Source: Actinophytocola sp963729115
GTDB taxonomy: Bacteria; Actinomycetota; Actinomycetes; Mycobacteriales; Pseudonocardiaceae
DNA length: 64,000 nucleotides
Direction of reading: 5' to 3'
Assembly: GCA_963729115.1 (NCBI GenBank)
Contig: CAVSMR010000024.1
Location: 124,001 to 188,000 of the forward strand
The position numbers were made by a program, and so were the translations under genes. This document shows, piece after piece, positions 9,523-18,874 of this stretch; the stretch's first letter is position 1, and each line of letters starts with the position of its first letter. The notes below the pieces were generated by a model. It was not told where the DNA came from, did no database searches, and was given only the letters and a program-made list of their open reading frames with translations.

Positions 9523-10603
9523 CTACCCGACCAGCTGCGCGAGGTACGTCTCGCGCTCCGCCGACATCGGCGAGCAGCTTCTCGGCGATCTCGTCCAGCA
9601 GCGCGTCCGGGTCCTCCGGCGCCATCTTGATCATCGCGCCGATCGCGCTGTCCTCCAGCTCCGCGGCCATGGCAGCCAGCAGCTCCTTGCGCTCGGCCAG
9701 CCACTCCAGCCGCGCGTAGAGCTCCTCGCTCTCGCTGAGCCGCTCCTCGACCGGCGCCGGACCGGCCTCCCACTCCTGCGGCCAGCTCCCGCAGCACCGC
9801 CTCATCGCCACGGCCGTACGCCGCGTTGACCCGCGCGATGAACGCGTCCCGCCGCGCCCGCTCCGCGTCGTCCCGCGCCAGGTCCGGATGGGCCTTGCGC
9901 ACCAGGTCGCGGTAGACCTTGCGGGCCTCCTCGCTGGGCCGCACCTTCTGCGGCGGCCGCACCGGCTGCTCGGTGAGCATCGCCTGCGCCTCGGGGAACA
10001 GCCCGTCCGAGCCCATCCAGCCGTGGAACAGCTCCTCGACCTCCGGCATCGGCAGCACCGAGCGCACGCGCCTCCTGCGCCTTACGGATGTCCTCGGGAG
10101 CGCCGGTACGTGCCGCCACCGCCTCGGCGATCTGCGCGTCCAGCTCGTCCAGCCGCGCGTACATCGGGCCGAGCCGCTGGTGGTGCAGCCGGGAGAAGTT
10201 CTCCACCTCCACCCGGAAGGTCTCCACCGCGATCTCGAACTCGATCAGCGCCTGCTCCGCCGCCAGCACCGCCTTCGCCAGCCGCCGGGTCGCCTCGTCC
10301 TGAGCCGCCTGCTCACCCGGCGTCACCCGCGGCCACCTGGCCGGCCCGGTCACCGCCCGAGCGGCTCCCGGCTCGGCGGCCGCGGCCTCGGCGACGGTCG
10401 ATCGCCCTGGCCCCTGGCGCCGACGGCTGCCCCCTCTGGCCCGCCGGCCTGATCGCCGGGCCGCCGTCGTGCCCGGCGCGGCGCCCTGACCGCCGCCGCG
10501 GGCGTCCGGTGCCTGCGGGTCGGCCGGGGCGTCCGGGGTGCCGCGGTCCGACGTCCGGTCGGTGCTGGCCGTCCTGCGTGTTCTCCGCGTGCGAGTTCGT
10601 CAC
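9523..10603 (-). CDS. J-domain-like protein with long helical N-terminus (frameshifted)
   Basis: A predicted mostly helical protein. The N-terminal half is Pro/Ala/Arg-rich and then coiled-coil-like (EQALIEFEIAVETFRVEVEN, RLDELDAQIAEAVAA). The C-terminal half contains ARKVYRDLVRKAHPDLARDD, a J-domain helix II/III with the diagnostic HPD tripeptide, followed by DAFIARVNAAYGRGDEAVL. It would stimulate an Hsp70 partner if functional. Frame changes fall near 9555, 9775, 10070 and 10380. GTG at 10603 is inferred as start. Known for the family: HPD contacts DnaK. The client is unknown. Confidence 0.65.
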
Positions 10604-10692
10604 CCGGTCAGCGTACGGCCCACGCCGGGCCCGGCCCTCCACGGCATTCCTCGTTTCCTGCCGGGTCGGCGGCCCGGCCACGCGCCGCCCCC

Positions 10693-12146
10693 TCAGACCC
10701 CCATCTCCGCCGCGATCCGCCCGCTCTTCACCGCCTCGGCCAGCTCGGCGTGGTCCGCCTCGGTTCGGTCCGCGTAGGCGACCGCGAAGTCCGCCAGCGC
10801 CTCGTCCAGCTCCTCGTTCTTGCCGCAGTAGCCGGCCAGCAGCCGAGGGTCGGCGCTGTGCGCGTGGGCCCGCGCCAGGAGGGCGCCGGTCATCCGGGCG
10901 TAGTCGTCCATCTGGTCGCCGGCCAGCTGCCGCCGGATCCACGCTTCCCTTGCGGTTCCTGAACTGGCGGACCTGGAAGGCAGCCCTCCCGCCGGCCGTG
11001 TCGCCACGGTCCGCGCCGCCACCCAGCTCGGCGCCGCTATGTCCTGCACCGTCGTCCAGCCCAGCAGTATGTCGCTGACGACCTGCATCCGCCGCTGCCC
11101 GAGCACCACCCGGCGCCCCTCGTGCACCACCGGCCGGCACCGGCGAAGCCCGCCCTCGCCACGATAGGGCGCCAGCACCGAGCGGACGCGCCTCCTTCAC
11201 CTGGAGCACCAGCGGCTCGCCCCGGTGGTCCAGCAGCAGCACCACATACGACCGCAGGCCCACGCTTCCCGTGCCGACCACCCGGAAAGCCACATCGTGC
11301 ACGGCGTACCGGGCCAGCAGCGGCAGCCGGTCCTCGGGGAGCGTCTCCAGATAGCCGCTCAGCGACGCCGGCCACCGCCGCGGCCTCCGCATCCGGCACC
11401 CGCCGCAGCACGGGCGGGGCGTCCACGAAGCGGCGGCCGCCGTCCTCCGTCTCCTCGGTCGACCTTCGCCGCGAACCGGGCGCTGGTGTTCTTACGCGCC
11501 TTCTCCGCCACCCGCTCCAGCGTCCCCAGCAGGTCCCTGGCATCGGTGTGCGAGACCAACTCCTCGTCGGCGATGGCGTTCCACGCCTCGATGACGGGCA
11601 GCTTCGCCAGCAGCCGCATCGTGCGCCGATACGCGCCCGCCAGCGTCCTGCGCCGCCCTGCGGCAGCTGTCCTCGCCGGCGCCCGCCTCCCGGCCCGCCA
11701 GCACCAGCGAGGTCGCGAGCCGCTTCACGTCCCACTCCCACGGGCCGTAGAGGGTCTCGTCGAAGTCGTTGAGGTCGATGACGAGGCCGCCGCGGGCGTC
11801 GCCGTAGAGGCCGAAGTTGGCGGCGTGCGCGTCGCCGCAGATCTGGGCGCCCACGCCGGTCACCGGGCCTGCCGCCAGGTCGTGCGCCATCAGGCCCGCG
11901 GAGCCGCGGAGGAAGGCGAAGGGGCTCGCGGCCATCCGCCCGACCCGTATCGGCGTCAGCTCGGCCAGCCGGCCGGCATTGGACTCCTCCACCGCCGCGA
12001 CCGCGTCCGGCCGCCCGGCCGCGATCGACAGCACTGCCTGCTCGGCGCGCGGCACCCGCTCCCGCAGCGCCCGCCCGGCCGCCTTGGGCGACTGCCCCTC
12101 CGCCTCCGGCCTGCGCGAACCCCGGTACGTACGGCACACGCGCCAT
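10693..12146 (-). CDS. DUF2252 family protein (frameshifted)
   Basis: DUF2252 proteins are about 430-450 residues with a protein-kinase/aminoglycoside-phosphotransferase-like core; the substrate is unknown. Diagnostic segments are PIRVGRMAASPFAFLRGSAG, ICGDAHAANFGLYGD, VIDLNDFDETLYGPWEWDVK and, near the C-terminus, HAHSADPRLLAGYCGKNEEL. At least six one-base insertions break it. ATG at 12146 gives MARVPYVPGF and TGA is at 10693. It stands alone in the same direction as its neighbours. Confidence 0.82.
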
Positions 12147-12302
12147 CGCGGGCCACCTCCCCCTTCACGACCTGCGTTCTTGATGTCCCTCGCCGCCTGC
12201 GTTCGCCGGCCCGCCGGCCGCGCTCTCGTCGCCCGCCGACGAGCAATGACGTTACCGCGATCCCGGCAGCCTCCCCGCAGCCGAGTCCCTGTCCGGATCA
12301 AC

Positions 12303-13120
12303 TCATCGGCCCCCAGACCTCGACCCTCCGAACCAAGCACGCCCACACACCCGCCCACGACCGCACGCGCCCACCGCCTCCGTCCAGTCTCCATCTCGGA
12401 CATCCGCCTCCGCAGCCTCATCCACGTCCGCGGCCCTCTCACGCGCTTCCGTCGCCTGCTCCCCCTCGCGGCCCGCGCCGCCTCGCACCGTCGTCCGGCC
12501 GTCCCGCTCCGACGTCGGCTCCGGCACCGTCGCCGCCACCGCGGCCGCCGCCACCGCCGCGGCGTTGGCCGCCGCCTCCGCCTCCGCGGTACGCCGCCGC
12601 TTCTCGGCCGGCGCCGCCACGCCGACCAGCAGCAGGCCGGCGACCAGCCACCACACCAGCGTCCAGAGATGCCCGCCCAGGCCGTGGCCGCCGAAGTAGA
12701 CATGGCTGCGGGTGCCCTCCGACGAAGCCCGCGCCGTTCCAGAAGGAGTGCAGGGCCGCGAAGAAGCCGTGCTGCATCTCGGGCCGGAAGATGCCGCCGG
12801 AGCGACGTGAAGTTGAGCATCACGAAGAGCGGCCATCACGCCGAGCGTGGTCCAGCGCTTGAGGAAGGTGTGCAGACCGGTGCCGATCAGCAGGATGCCC
12901 GCGGAGTAGAGCCAGGCCATCGCCCACAGGCCCCCGAGGCCGTGGTCGACGAGGTGGAAGACCGGACCGGCGAACGCCGTCCCGATGAGGCTCACCACGA
13001 AGGACGTGCCGATCGCCAGCGCCGCCCTGAGCCGGAGCGGCAGCACGGCCCCGGCACCGCCGATCACCGCGACCGAGGCGTAGGAGCCGATGCTGATCGC
13101 GACCAGCAGGAAGAAGATGC
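12303..13120 (-). pseudogene. YhgE/DUF3533-like membrane protein, N-terminus cut at contig join
   Basis: C-terminal half of a multi-pass ABC-2/YhgE-like membrane protein. Helices are GIFFLLVAISIGSYASVAVI, AALAIGTSFVVSLIGTAF and GLWAMAWLYSAGILLIGTGL, followed by the family signature VMLNFTSSGGIFRPE and a final helix LWTLVWWLVAGLLLVGVA. An Ala-rich charged tail follows. Two or three one-base insertions (near 12720, 12805 and 12832) interrupt it. The reading stops being membrane-like at about 13,118, exactly where the sequence changes character, so the first half is missing because of the join rather than decay. Confidence 0.72.
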
Positions 13121-13135
13121 CCTGACGCTGGACCG
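13100..13135. other. probable chimeric join between two genomes or assemblies
   Basis: Left of about 13,120 almost every gene is broken by single-base insertions; to the right the frames are clean. A leftward membrane protein and a rightward LuxR protein are both cut at this point, each losing its N-terminal half. No insertion-sequence end, tRNA or att-like repeat is visible here that would explain a biological junction. Confidence 0.75.
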
Positions 13136-13964
13136 GATGCGGCAGGCCAAGGCCGCGATCACCGAGCCGGCGCCACCGAGCCTGCACTACCTGATCGAGT
13201 CCCTGACCGGCGCCGCGTACTTCGACACCGGCCGGCGCATGGCGGGGCTGCGCCTGATGCAGCAGGCCCGGCACGACTTCGGCGACGCCGACCTGCCGGT
13301 GGAGGTGCTGGTCGGCGGGGCGCTCATCGAGCACCGCAGCGCACTCGAGCTCGGCCAGAGCACGCTGGCGCAACAGGTGGTCAGCTGGACCTGCGTAGGC
13401 GCCGGCCAGGTCGCCGAGGTGTCGCTCATGCACGCCCTGACCTCGTTCGCGCGCGGCGACATCTGCTCGGCAGAGGCGGACATCCGGGCGGCACTCGATC
13501 ACTCCCGGCCGGCGTTGCTCGTGCTGACCCGGCTCGAGGCGCGGCTGCTGGAGACGGCGATCGAGCTCCGGCGCGGCCGTCGGACCAAGGCCCGCGGCGC
13601 GCTCAACACCGCGTTGTCGCTGGCCGAGCCGGGGTCGCTGATGCGGCCGTTCCAGCGCGCGGATCCGTCCGTGCGGCAGCTGCTTCGCGAGCAGATCGGG
13701 AGCTTCGGCCATTCCGACGGGTTCGCCGCGACGGTCAGCCGGAGCGTGTCCACTGTGGATTGCCGGTTGTACGGCGTGCTGACCATCCGGGAGCAGGCCG
13801 TGCTGATCCGGTTGTCCACGCCGCAGTCGCTCGACGATCTCGCCTCGGACCTGACCGTTTCGGTCAACACCGTGAAGACCCACATCCGAGCGATCTACGC
13901 CAAGTTGGGCGTCAACAACCGGAGGGCGGCGGTGGTCGCCGGCCGGCAACTCGGCCTCACCTGA
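13121..13964 (+). pseudogene. LuxR-family transcriptional regulator, C-terminal part only
   Basis: The last 275-280 residues of a large LuxR regulator of the MalT/LAL type. A helical-repeat region (GAAYFDTGRRMAGLRLMQQA, ARLLETAIELRRGRRTKARG) is followed by a C-terminal LuxR helix-turn-helix (LASDLTVSVNTVKTHIRAIY, then AKLGVNNRRAAVVAGRQLGL). The N-terminal ATPase part is missing because the sequence changes identity at about 13,120. The surviving frame is unbroken. It may regulate the amino-acid transport genes starting 120 bp downstream. Confidence 0.78.
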
Positions 13965-14085
13965 GCCCTGGTGTATCGGGACTTGCGGCTGGCTTTCACC
14001 TGCGTCGGGTGAGGACGTCATGCGCGCGGAGATCGCAGAATCGGGGCCGACCTGAGCCTTTCCCCCTCCACCGGAGGTAACTGGG

Positions 14086-15585
14086 ATGAGCGAACTGTCC
14101 GCGGACCGACCATTGCCCAAGGCCTCGGCCGTCGGGGCGATCACGGTCCCCAAGCAGCAATGGATCTCCTGGCTCGCGCTCGCGTTCCTGACCACCGGGT
14201 CGGTGGCGAGCCTGCGTTCGGCGCCGACGATGGCCGTCTACGGGCTGGCGTGCGTGTTCCTCTACGTCGTGCCGGCCATCCTGTTCCTGCTGCCTCAGTC
14301 GCTCGTCGCGGCGGAGCTCGCGTCCGGGTGGTCCGGCGGGGTCTACCGCTGGGTGACGGAGGGAATCTCCGGCCGGATGGGCCTGCTCGCGGTCTGGTGC
14401 CAGTTCGCGATGACGATCTTCTACTACCCGACGCTGCTCGCCTACGTCGCCAGCACGCTCGCCTACGTGATCAACCCCGACCTCGCGTCGAACGGCATCT
14501 GGACGGGAGCGATCATCGTGATCGTCTTCTGGGCCGGGGTGTTCGTGTCCGCGAAGGGGATGAAGGAGATCGCCAAGCTCGCGTCCAGCGGGCTGGTGAT
14601 CGGCACGCTCATCCCCGGGGTGCTGCTCGTCGTGATGGGCGTCATCTACCTCATCCAGGGCAACCCGTCGGCCGCGCCGATGGACGCGAGCCACCTGCTG
14701 CCCCAGTGGACCGGCATCGCGAGCCTCGTGCTGATCGTCAACAACTTCCTGTCCTACTCGGGCATGGAGATGAACGCGGTGCACGTCTCGGAGCTGAAGG
14801 AGCCGGGCAAGGAGTTCCCCCGCTCGATGTTCCTCGCGATCGGCCTCGTGCTGCTGATCTTCATCCTGCCCGCGCTCGCGGTCAGCTGGATCGTGCCGGC
14901 CGACGGCGTCAGCCTGACGGCGGGGATCATGCAGGCGTTCAGCGAGTTCTTCGGCCACTTCGGGCTGTCGTTCCTCGTCCCCCTCGTGGCGCTCGCGCTC
15001 GTCTGCGCGGCGACCGGCGGGATGCTCGGCTGGCTCGCCGGGCCGTCCAAGGGGCTGCTGCTGATCGGCAAGCAGAAGGGCTACCTGCCGCCGTTCTTCC
15101 AGAAGGTCAACAAGCAGGGCATCCAGGTCAACATCCTCGTCACGCAGGGCGCGCTGACGACCGTGATCGCGTTGATGTACGCGTTCATCCCGGACGTGTC
15201 GAGCGCGTACTGGATCCTGTCGGTGATGACCACGCAGGTCTACCTCGTGGTGTACCTGCTGATGTTCGTCGCCGCGGTCCGGCTGCGGCGCTCCCAGCCC
15301 GACCACCCGCGCGGCTACCACGCGCCGATGCTCCCGCTCCTGTGCGTGGTGGGGTTCGCGGCCTCGATCGCCGCGTTCGCGATCGGGTTCATCCCACCGT
15401 CGCAGTTCGGTGAGGGCAACGCGGGCACCTACGCGCTGGTGATCATCGCCGGGATCGTGATCATCGGGCTCCTGCCGCCGCTGCTGTTGTACCGGCTGCG
15501 CAAACCCGCATGGAAGACCGAAGCCGACCCGGCCGACGCGACGGAGGCGGCGGGGACCACGGGGACGACGGGGGCGACGTCATGA
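14086..15585 (+). CDS. APC-superfamily amino acid antiporter (GadC-like)
   Basis: 499-residue, 12-helix APC transporter resembling glutamate/GABA antiporters. The N-terminal unwound-helix region reads SWLALAFLTTGSVASLRSAP, followed by the family-like VPAILFLLPQSLVAAELASG and the scaffold segment SYSGMEMNAVHVSELKEPGK. A Thr/Gly-rich tail ends the protein. The start follows GGAGG by 8 bases. The stop overlaps the next gene by 4 bases (ATGA), so antiporter and small membrane protein are co-translated. With the dipeptidase and ThrE genes it suggests peptide and amino-acid turnover. Confidence 0.88.
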   Translation: MSELSADRPLPKASAVGAITVPKQQWISWLALAFLTTGSVASLRSAPTMAVYGLACVFLYVVPAILFLLPQSLVAAELASGWSGGVYRWVTEGISGRMGLLAVWCQFAMTIFYYPTLLAYVASTLAYVINPDLASNGIWTGAIIVIVFWAGVFVSAKGMKEIAKLASSGLVIGTLIPGVLLVVMGVIYLIQGNPSAAPMDASHLLPQWTGIASLVLIVNNFLSYSGMEMNAVHVSELKEPGKEFPRSMFLAIGLVLLIFILPALAVSWIVPADGVSLTAGIMQAFSEFFGHFGLSFLVPLVALALVCAATGGMLGWLAGPSKGLLLIGKQKGYLPPFFQKVNKQGIQVNILVTQGALTTVIALMYAFIPDVSSAYWILSVMTTQVYLVVYLLMFVAAVRLRRSQPDHPRGYHAPMLPLLCVVGFAASIAAFAIGFIPPSQFGEGNAGTYALVIIAGIVIIGLLPPLLLYRLRKPAWKTEADPADATEAAGTTGTTGATS

Positions 15586-16034
15586 CCACCAGACATGCCG
15601 CCCCCGAGCGCCAGGGCTGGGCGCAGGCCCACCGCTGGGTGATCATCGTGGTGATCGTGGCCCTGGCCGTCACCGGGCTGATCACCTACGGGTTCGCCCA
15701 GCACGACGAGAAAGCGCGCGCGAAGGCCGACCAGCTCGCCACCGAGCTGCGGGCCGCGGGGCTGCGGGTGCCGGCGAGCCAGGACACGATCGTGAACGTC
15801 CTGGGCACCGACGGCGGTCCGGTCTGCGCGGACCCGGGTGCGGCGCTGCGCAAGGCACTGGTGGACCAGCAGCTCGTCAACGGCGCGGCCTTCGTCGGCC
15901 AGCGTCCGGTCATCGGCGAGGTGCGCCTCGTGGCCGGCGCGGCCATCGTGCTGAAGGTCTACTGCCCGGAGAAGGCCGACGCGTTCCGCGACGCGATCAA
16001 CGACTACAAGCTCGACGACGTCGTGAACTACTGA
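15582..16034 (+). CDS. single-pass membrane-anchored protein of unknown function
   Basis: 150 residues with one transmembrane helix (WVIIVVIVALAVTGLITYGF) after a 20-residue cytoplasmic N-terminus and an extracytoplasmic domain of about 110 residues. Two cysteines there (GGPVCADPG and KVYCPEKAD) could form a disulfide. No family was recognised. It overlaps the antiporter stop and lies 10 bp before the dipeptidase, so it belongs to that operon and may be an accessory to the transporter. Confidence 0.82.
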   Translation: MTTRHAAPERQGWAQAHRWVIIVVIVALAVTGLITYGFAQHDEKARAKADQLATELRAAGLRVPASQDTIVNVLGTDGGPVCADPGAALRKALVDQQLVNGAAFVGQRPVIGEVRLVAGAAIVLKVYCPEKADAFRDAINDYKLDDVVNY

Positions 16035-16044
16035 GGAGGCAGGC

Positions 16045-17409
16045 ATGTCCGTCGACCCGCTGCGCGGCACCGTCGCCTCGCTCATGGACCGCGCGCGCAC
16101 CGACCTCGCCGAGCTCGTCGCGTTCCGGTCGGTCGCCAACCCCGACGTCGAGCCACCGGAGGAGTGCGCGAAGGCAGCGCAGTGGGTGATCGACAAGTTC
16201 ACCGAGGCCGGGCTGGCGCACGTCACCGCCTCGCCGACGCCGGACGGCAGCAGCTGCGTGCACGGCCACGCGGCCGGCCCGCCCGGCTCGCCGACCGTGT
16301 TGCTGTACTGCCACTACGACGTCCAGCCGCCGCTCGGCGAGGACGTCTGGCAGACCCCGATCTGGCAGCTGACCGAAGTGGACGGTCGCTGGCACGGGCG
16401 GGGCGCGGCGGACTGCAAGGGCAACATCGTCATGCACCTCACCGCGTTGCGGGCGCTGCGCCAGCTCGACGGCGGCTTCCCGTGCTCGATCACGCTGATC
16501 GCCGAGGGGTCGGAGGAACAGGGCACCGGCGGGCTCGAGGCGTTCGTGCCCGACCACGCCGACCTGCTGCGCGCGGACGCGATCCTGGTCTGCGACACCG
16601 GCAACTTCGCGGTCGGCGTCCCGACCCTGACCTCCACGCTGCGCGGCATGACGAGCGTCGACGTGCGGTTGTCGGCGCTGTCCAGCGCCATGCACTCCGG
16701 CATGTTCGGCGGCCCGGCGCCCGACCCGGTGCTGGGCCTGGTCCAGCTGCTCGCCACGCTGCACGACGAGCACGGCAACACGACGGTCGGCGGACTCGAC
16801 GCGACGCAGACCTGGCGCGGCGTCGACTACCCGACCGAGCAGTTCCGCGCGGACGCGAACGTGCTCGACGGCGTCGACCTGATGGGTGCCGGCAGCGTCG
16901 CGGACATGCTGTGGGCGCGGCCGTCGGCGACCGTGCTCGGCATCGACATCCCGTCCGTGCGCGCGTCGTCGGCCGCCATCCAGGCGTCGGCGTCCGCGCG
17001 GGTGAGCCTGCGGCTGCCGCCCGGCACGACCGGCGCGCACGCGCAGGACGCCCTCGTCGAGCACCTCCGCAAGCGCGTGCCGTGGGGGCTGCGGTGCGAG
17101 ATCGACCGGGTCGCGGTCGGCGACCCGTTCGTCGGCTCGCTCGAGGGCCCGGCGTTCGACGCGATGAAGTCCGCGATGGAGGAGGCGTTCGAGCACCCCA
17201 TGACGACCGAGGGGCAGGGCGGCTCCATCCCGCTCTGCAACGTCTTCGCGGAGACCTTCCCGGACGCGGAGATCATGCTGCTCGGCGTGGAGGAGCCCAA
17301 GTGCCTCATCCACGCGCCGAACGAGAGCGTCGACCCGGCCGAGATCGAGCACACCGCGCTCGCCGAGGCCCTGTTCCTGCGGCGCTACGCCGCGAGCCGG
17401 GGCCGGTGA
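16045..17409 (+). CDS. M20-family metallopeptidase (dipeptidase)
   Basis: 454-residue zinc dipeptidase of the M20 (CNDP/PepV-like) group. Metal-binding and catalytic motifs in order: LLYCHYDVQPP (His ligand, Asp), GRGAADCKGN (bridging Asp), IAEGSEEQGTGG (general-base Glu and ligand Glu) and a C-terminal ligand His in KCLIHAPNESV. The dimerisation lid domain is present (STLRGMTSVDVRLSALSSAM). GAGGAGG precedes the ATG by 6 bases. It follows the antiporter pair and precedes ThrE, so released amino acids could be exchanged or exported. Confidence 0.92.
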   Translation: MSVDPLRGTVASLMDRARTDLAELVAFRSVANPDVEPPEECAKAAQWVIDKFTEAGLAHVTASPTPDGSSCVHGHAAGPPGSPTVLLYCHYDVQPPLGEDVWQTPIWQLTEVDGRWHGRGAADCKGNIVMHLTALRALRQLDGGFPCSITLIAEGSEEQGTGGLEAFVPDHADLLRADAILVCDTGNFAVGVPTLTSTLRGMTSVDVRLSALSSAMHSGMFGGPAPDPVLGLVQLLATLHDEHGNTTVGGLDATQTWRGVDYPTEQFRADANVLDGVDLMGAGSVADMLWARPSATVLGIDIPSVRASSAAIQASASARVSLRLPPGTTGAHAQDALVEHLRKRVPWGLRCEIDRVAVGDPFVGSLEGPAFDAMKSAMEEAFEHPMTTEGQGGSIPLCNVFAETFPDAEIMLLGVEEPKCLIHAPNESVDPAEIEHTALAEALFLRRYAASRGR

Positions 17410-17542
17410 CCGCCGCCCCGCTGGCACGGCTGCTCCGGCGGAGCGATGGGGGAGCCGCGGCGTGGATCCCCGCCGTCGCGCAGCGCAGGTCCGGCGTCCC
17501 GGTCGGGCCGCCGTACGTGCGGCGCCCGCTTGGCGCGGGCAC

Positions 17543-18784
17543 GTGACCGACGAGCAGCGGGACGCCGCCAAGGCCTACCAGCTGCACGCCTTCCTGCTCG
17601 AGCTCGGCCGCGCGCTCGCCCTCGCCGGCGCCGCGGTCAGCGAGACCCAGGAGCGGCTGACCCGGATCGCCGCCGCCAACGGCGCCCGCGACGCACGCAT
17701 CGTCGTGTTCCCGACCACGCTGATGATCGCGACCGGCGGGGCGCGCGAGGCGACCATCGAGACGATCCCGCAGGCCAACGGCGCGCTGCGGCTCGACCAG
17801 GTCTCCGTGCTCTACGACGTGATCAAGCTGGCGGAGACCGGCGAGCTCGAACCCAGTCCGGGGCTGCGCAGGCTGCGCGCCATCCGCACGATGAGACCGC
17901 GCCACGGCGCCCTGTCCACCGTGTTCGCGCACGCGCTGATGACCGCCGGGCTCTGCCTCGTCCTGCAGCCGACACTGCTCGACACGGGGATCGCCGCGGT
18001 GTTCGGCGCGCTCGTCGGCACCTTCGTCGCGCTCACCAGGAACCACCGCACGCTGAGCCTGCTCGTGCCGATCATGTCGGCGACGGTCGTCTCCGCGCTC
18101 TCCTTCGTGGCCGTCAAGAACGGCATCGCCGACCCCGCGCTGCGCGCGATGATCGCGCCGCTGATCACGTTCCTGCCCGGCGGCGTGCTCACCACCGCCA
18201 CCCTCGAGCTGGCCTCCGGCGAGATGGTGGCGGGGGCCAGCCGGCTCGTCTACGGCGCCATGCAGATGCTGCTGCTCGCGTTCGGGATCATCGCCGGCGT
18301 GGAGATCGCCGGCCTGCCCGGACCGGACGTGCTGCACGACTTCCACGTCAACGTCCTCGGCTGGTGGGCGCCGTGGCTCGGCGTCGTGTTGTTCGGCGTC
18401 GCCGCCGCGTGGTACTTCTCCGCGGCGCGCGGCACCGTGCGCTGGCTGCTGGTCGTGCTGCTGGCCGGGTGGCTCGGCCAGGTCGTCGGCAACTGGCTGG
18501 TGGGCGCGGGCGTCTCCGGCTTCTTCGGGGCGATCGTGATGACGCCGGTCGCGCTCGCCGTCTCGCGGCTGCCCGGCGGCCCGCCGTCACAGGTGACGTT
18601 CCTGCCCGCGTTCTGGCTGCTCGTCCCGGGCGCGATCGGCCTCGTCGGCGTCACCGAGGTCGTCGCCAACCCGGCCGCGGCGGGGCTCGAGGACCTGGTC
18701 GAGCCGCTCGCGTCCATCGTCGCGATCGCGCTGGGGGTCCTCTGTGGCGCCTCGGCGTACCGGGGAATCGTCCGGCACGGGTGA
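17543..18784 (+). CDS. threonine/serine exporter ThrE family protein
   Basis: 413-residue exporter in which the ThrP (N) and ThrE (C) halves are fused. The cytoplasmic N-terminal region (LELGRALALAGAAVSETQER, FPTTLMIATGG) precedes ten predicted membrane helices, for example FLPGGVLTTATLELASGEMV and SRLVYGAMQMLLLAFGIIAG. The GTG at 17543 was chosen because the conserved N-terminus begins there; an upstream GTG at 17462 would add an Arg-rich stretch without family likeness. It follows the dipeptidase by 133 bp. Confidence 0.88.
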   Translation: MTDEQRDAAKAYQLHAFLLELGRALALAGAAVSETQERLTRIAAANGARDARIVVFPTTLMIATGGAREATIETIPQANGALRLDQVSVLYDVIKLAETGELEPSPGLRRLRAIRTMRPRHGALSTVFAHALMTAGLCLVLQPTLLDTGIAAVFGALVGTFVALTRNHRTLSLLVPIMSATVVSALSFVAVKNGIADPALRAMIAPLITFLPGGVLTTATLELASGEMVAGASRLVYGAMQMLLLAFGIIAGVEIAGLPGPDVLHDFHVNVLGWWAPWLGVVLFGVAAAWYFSAARGTVRWLLVVLLAGWLGQVVGNWLVGAGVSGFFGAIVMTPVALAVSRLPGGPPSQVTFLPAFWLLVPGAIGLVGVTEVVANPAAAGLEDLVEPLASIVAIALGVLCGASAYRGIVRHG

Positions 18785-18801
18785 AGCCCACGCTGCAGGT
18801 C

Positions 18802-18822
18802 GCCGTTACGTTCCGTAACGGC
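18802..18822. repeat. perfect 9-bp inverted repeat with 3-nt loop
   Basis: GCCGTTACG and CGTAACGGC flank TTC just after thrE and 52 bp before the Ntn-hydrolase start. It lacks a T-run. It could be a short terminator stem for thrE or an operator for the downstream gene; the sequence alone does not decide. Confidence 0.55.
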
Positions 18823-18874
18823 GACTATGGCCACGCGATCCACCTCGTGTAGCTGTCCCGACCTGAGGTGGATC

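Noticed and set aside
1..13110. Frameshifted paa and neighbouring genes as true pseudogenes
   Set aside because: All of them, including unrelated housekeeping-like genes, show the same single-base insertions while keeping conserved motifs, which fits sequencing error better than parallel decay.
11817..13964. A 715-codon plus-strand frame suggesting a fused LuxR protein
   Set aside because: The first 430 codons are the reverse of the membrane-protein and DUF2252 genes; only the part after the join is LuxR-like.
12303..14195. A 630-codon minus-strand frame spanning the join at 13.12 kb
   Set aside because: Only its C-terminal part (below about 13,120) reads as a membrane protein; the rest is the reverse of the LuxR gene and is not a true fusion.
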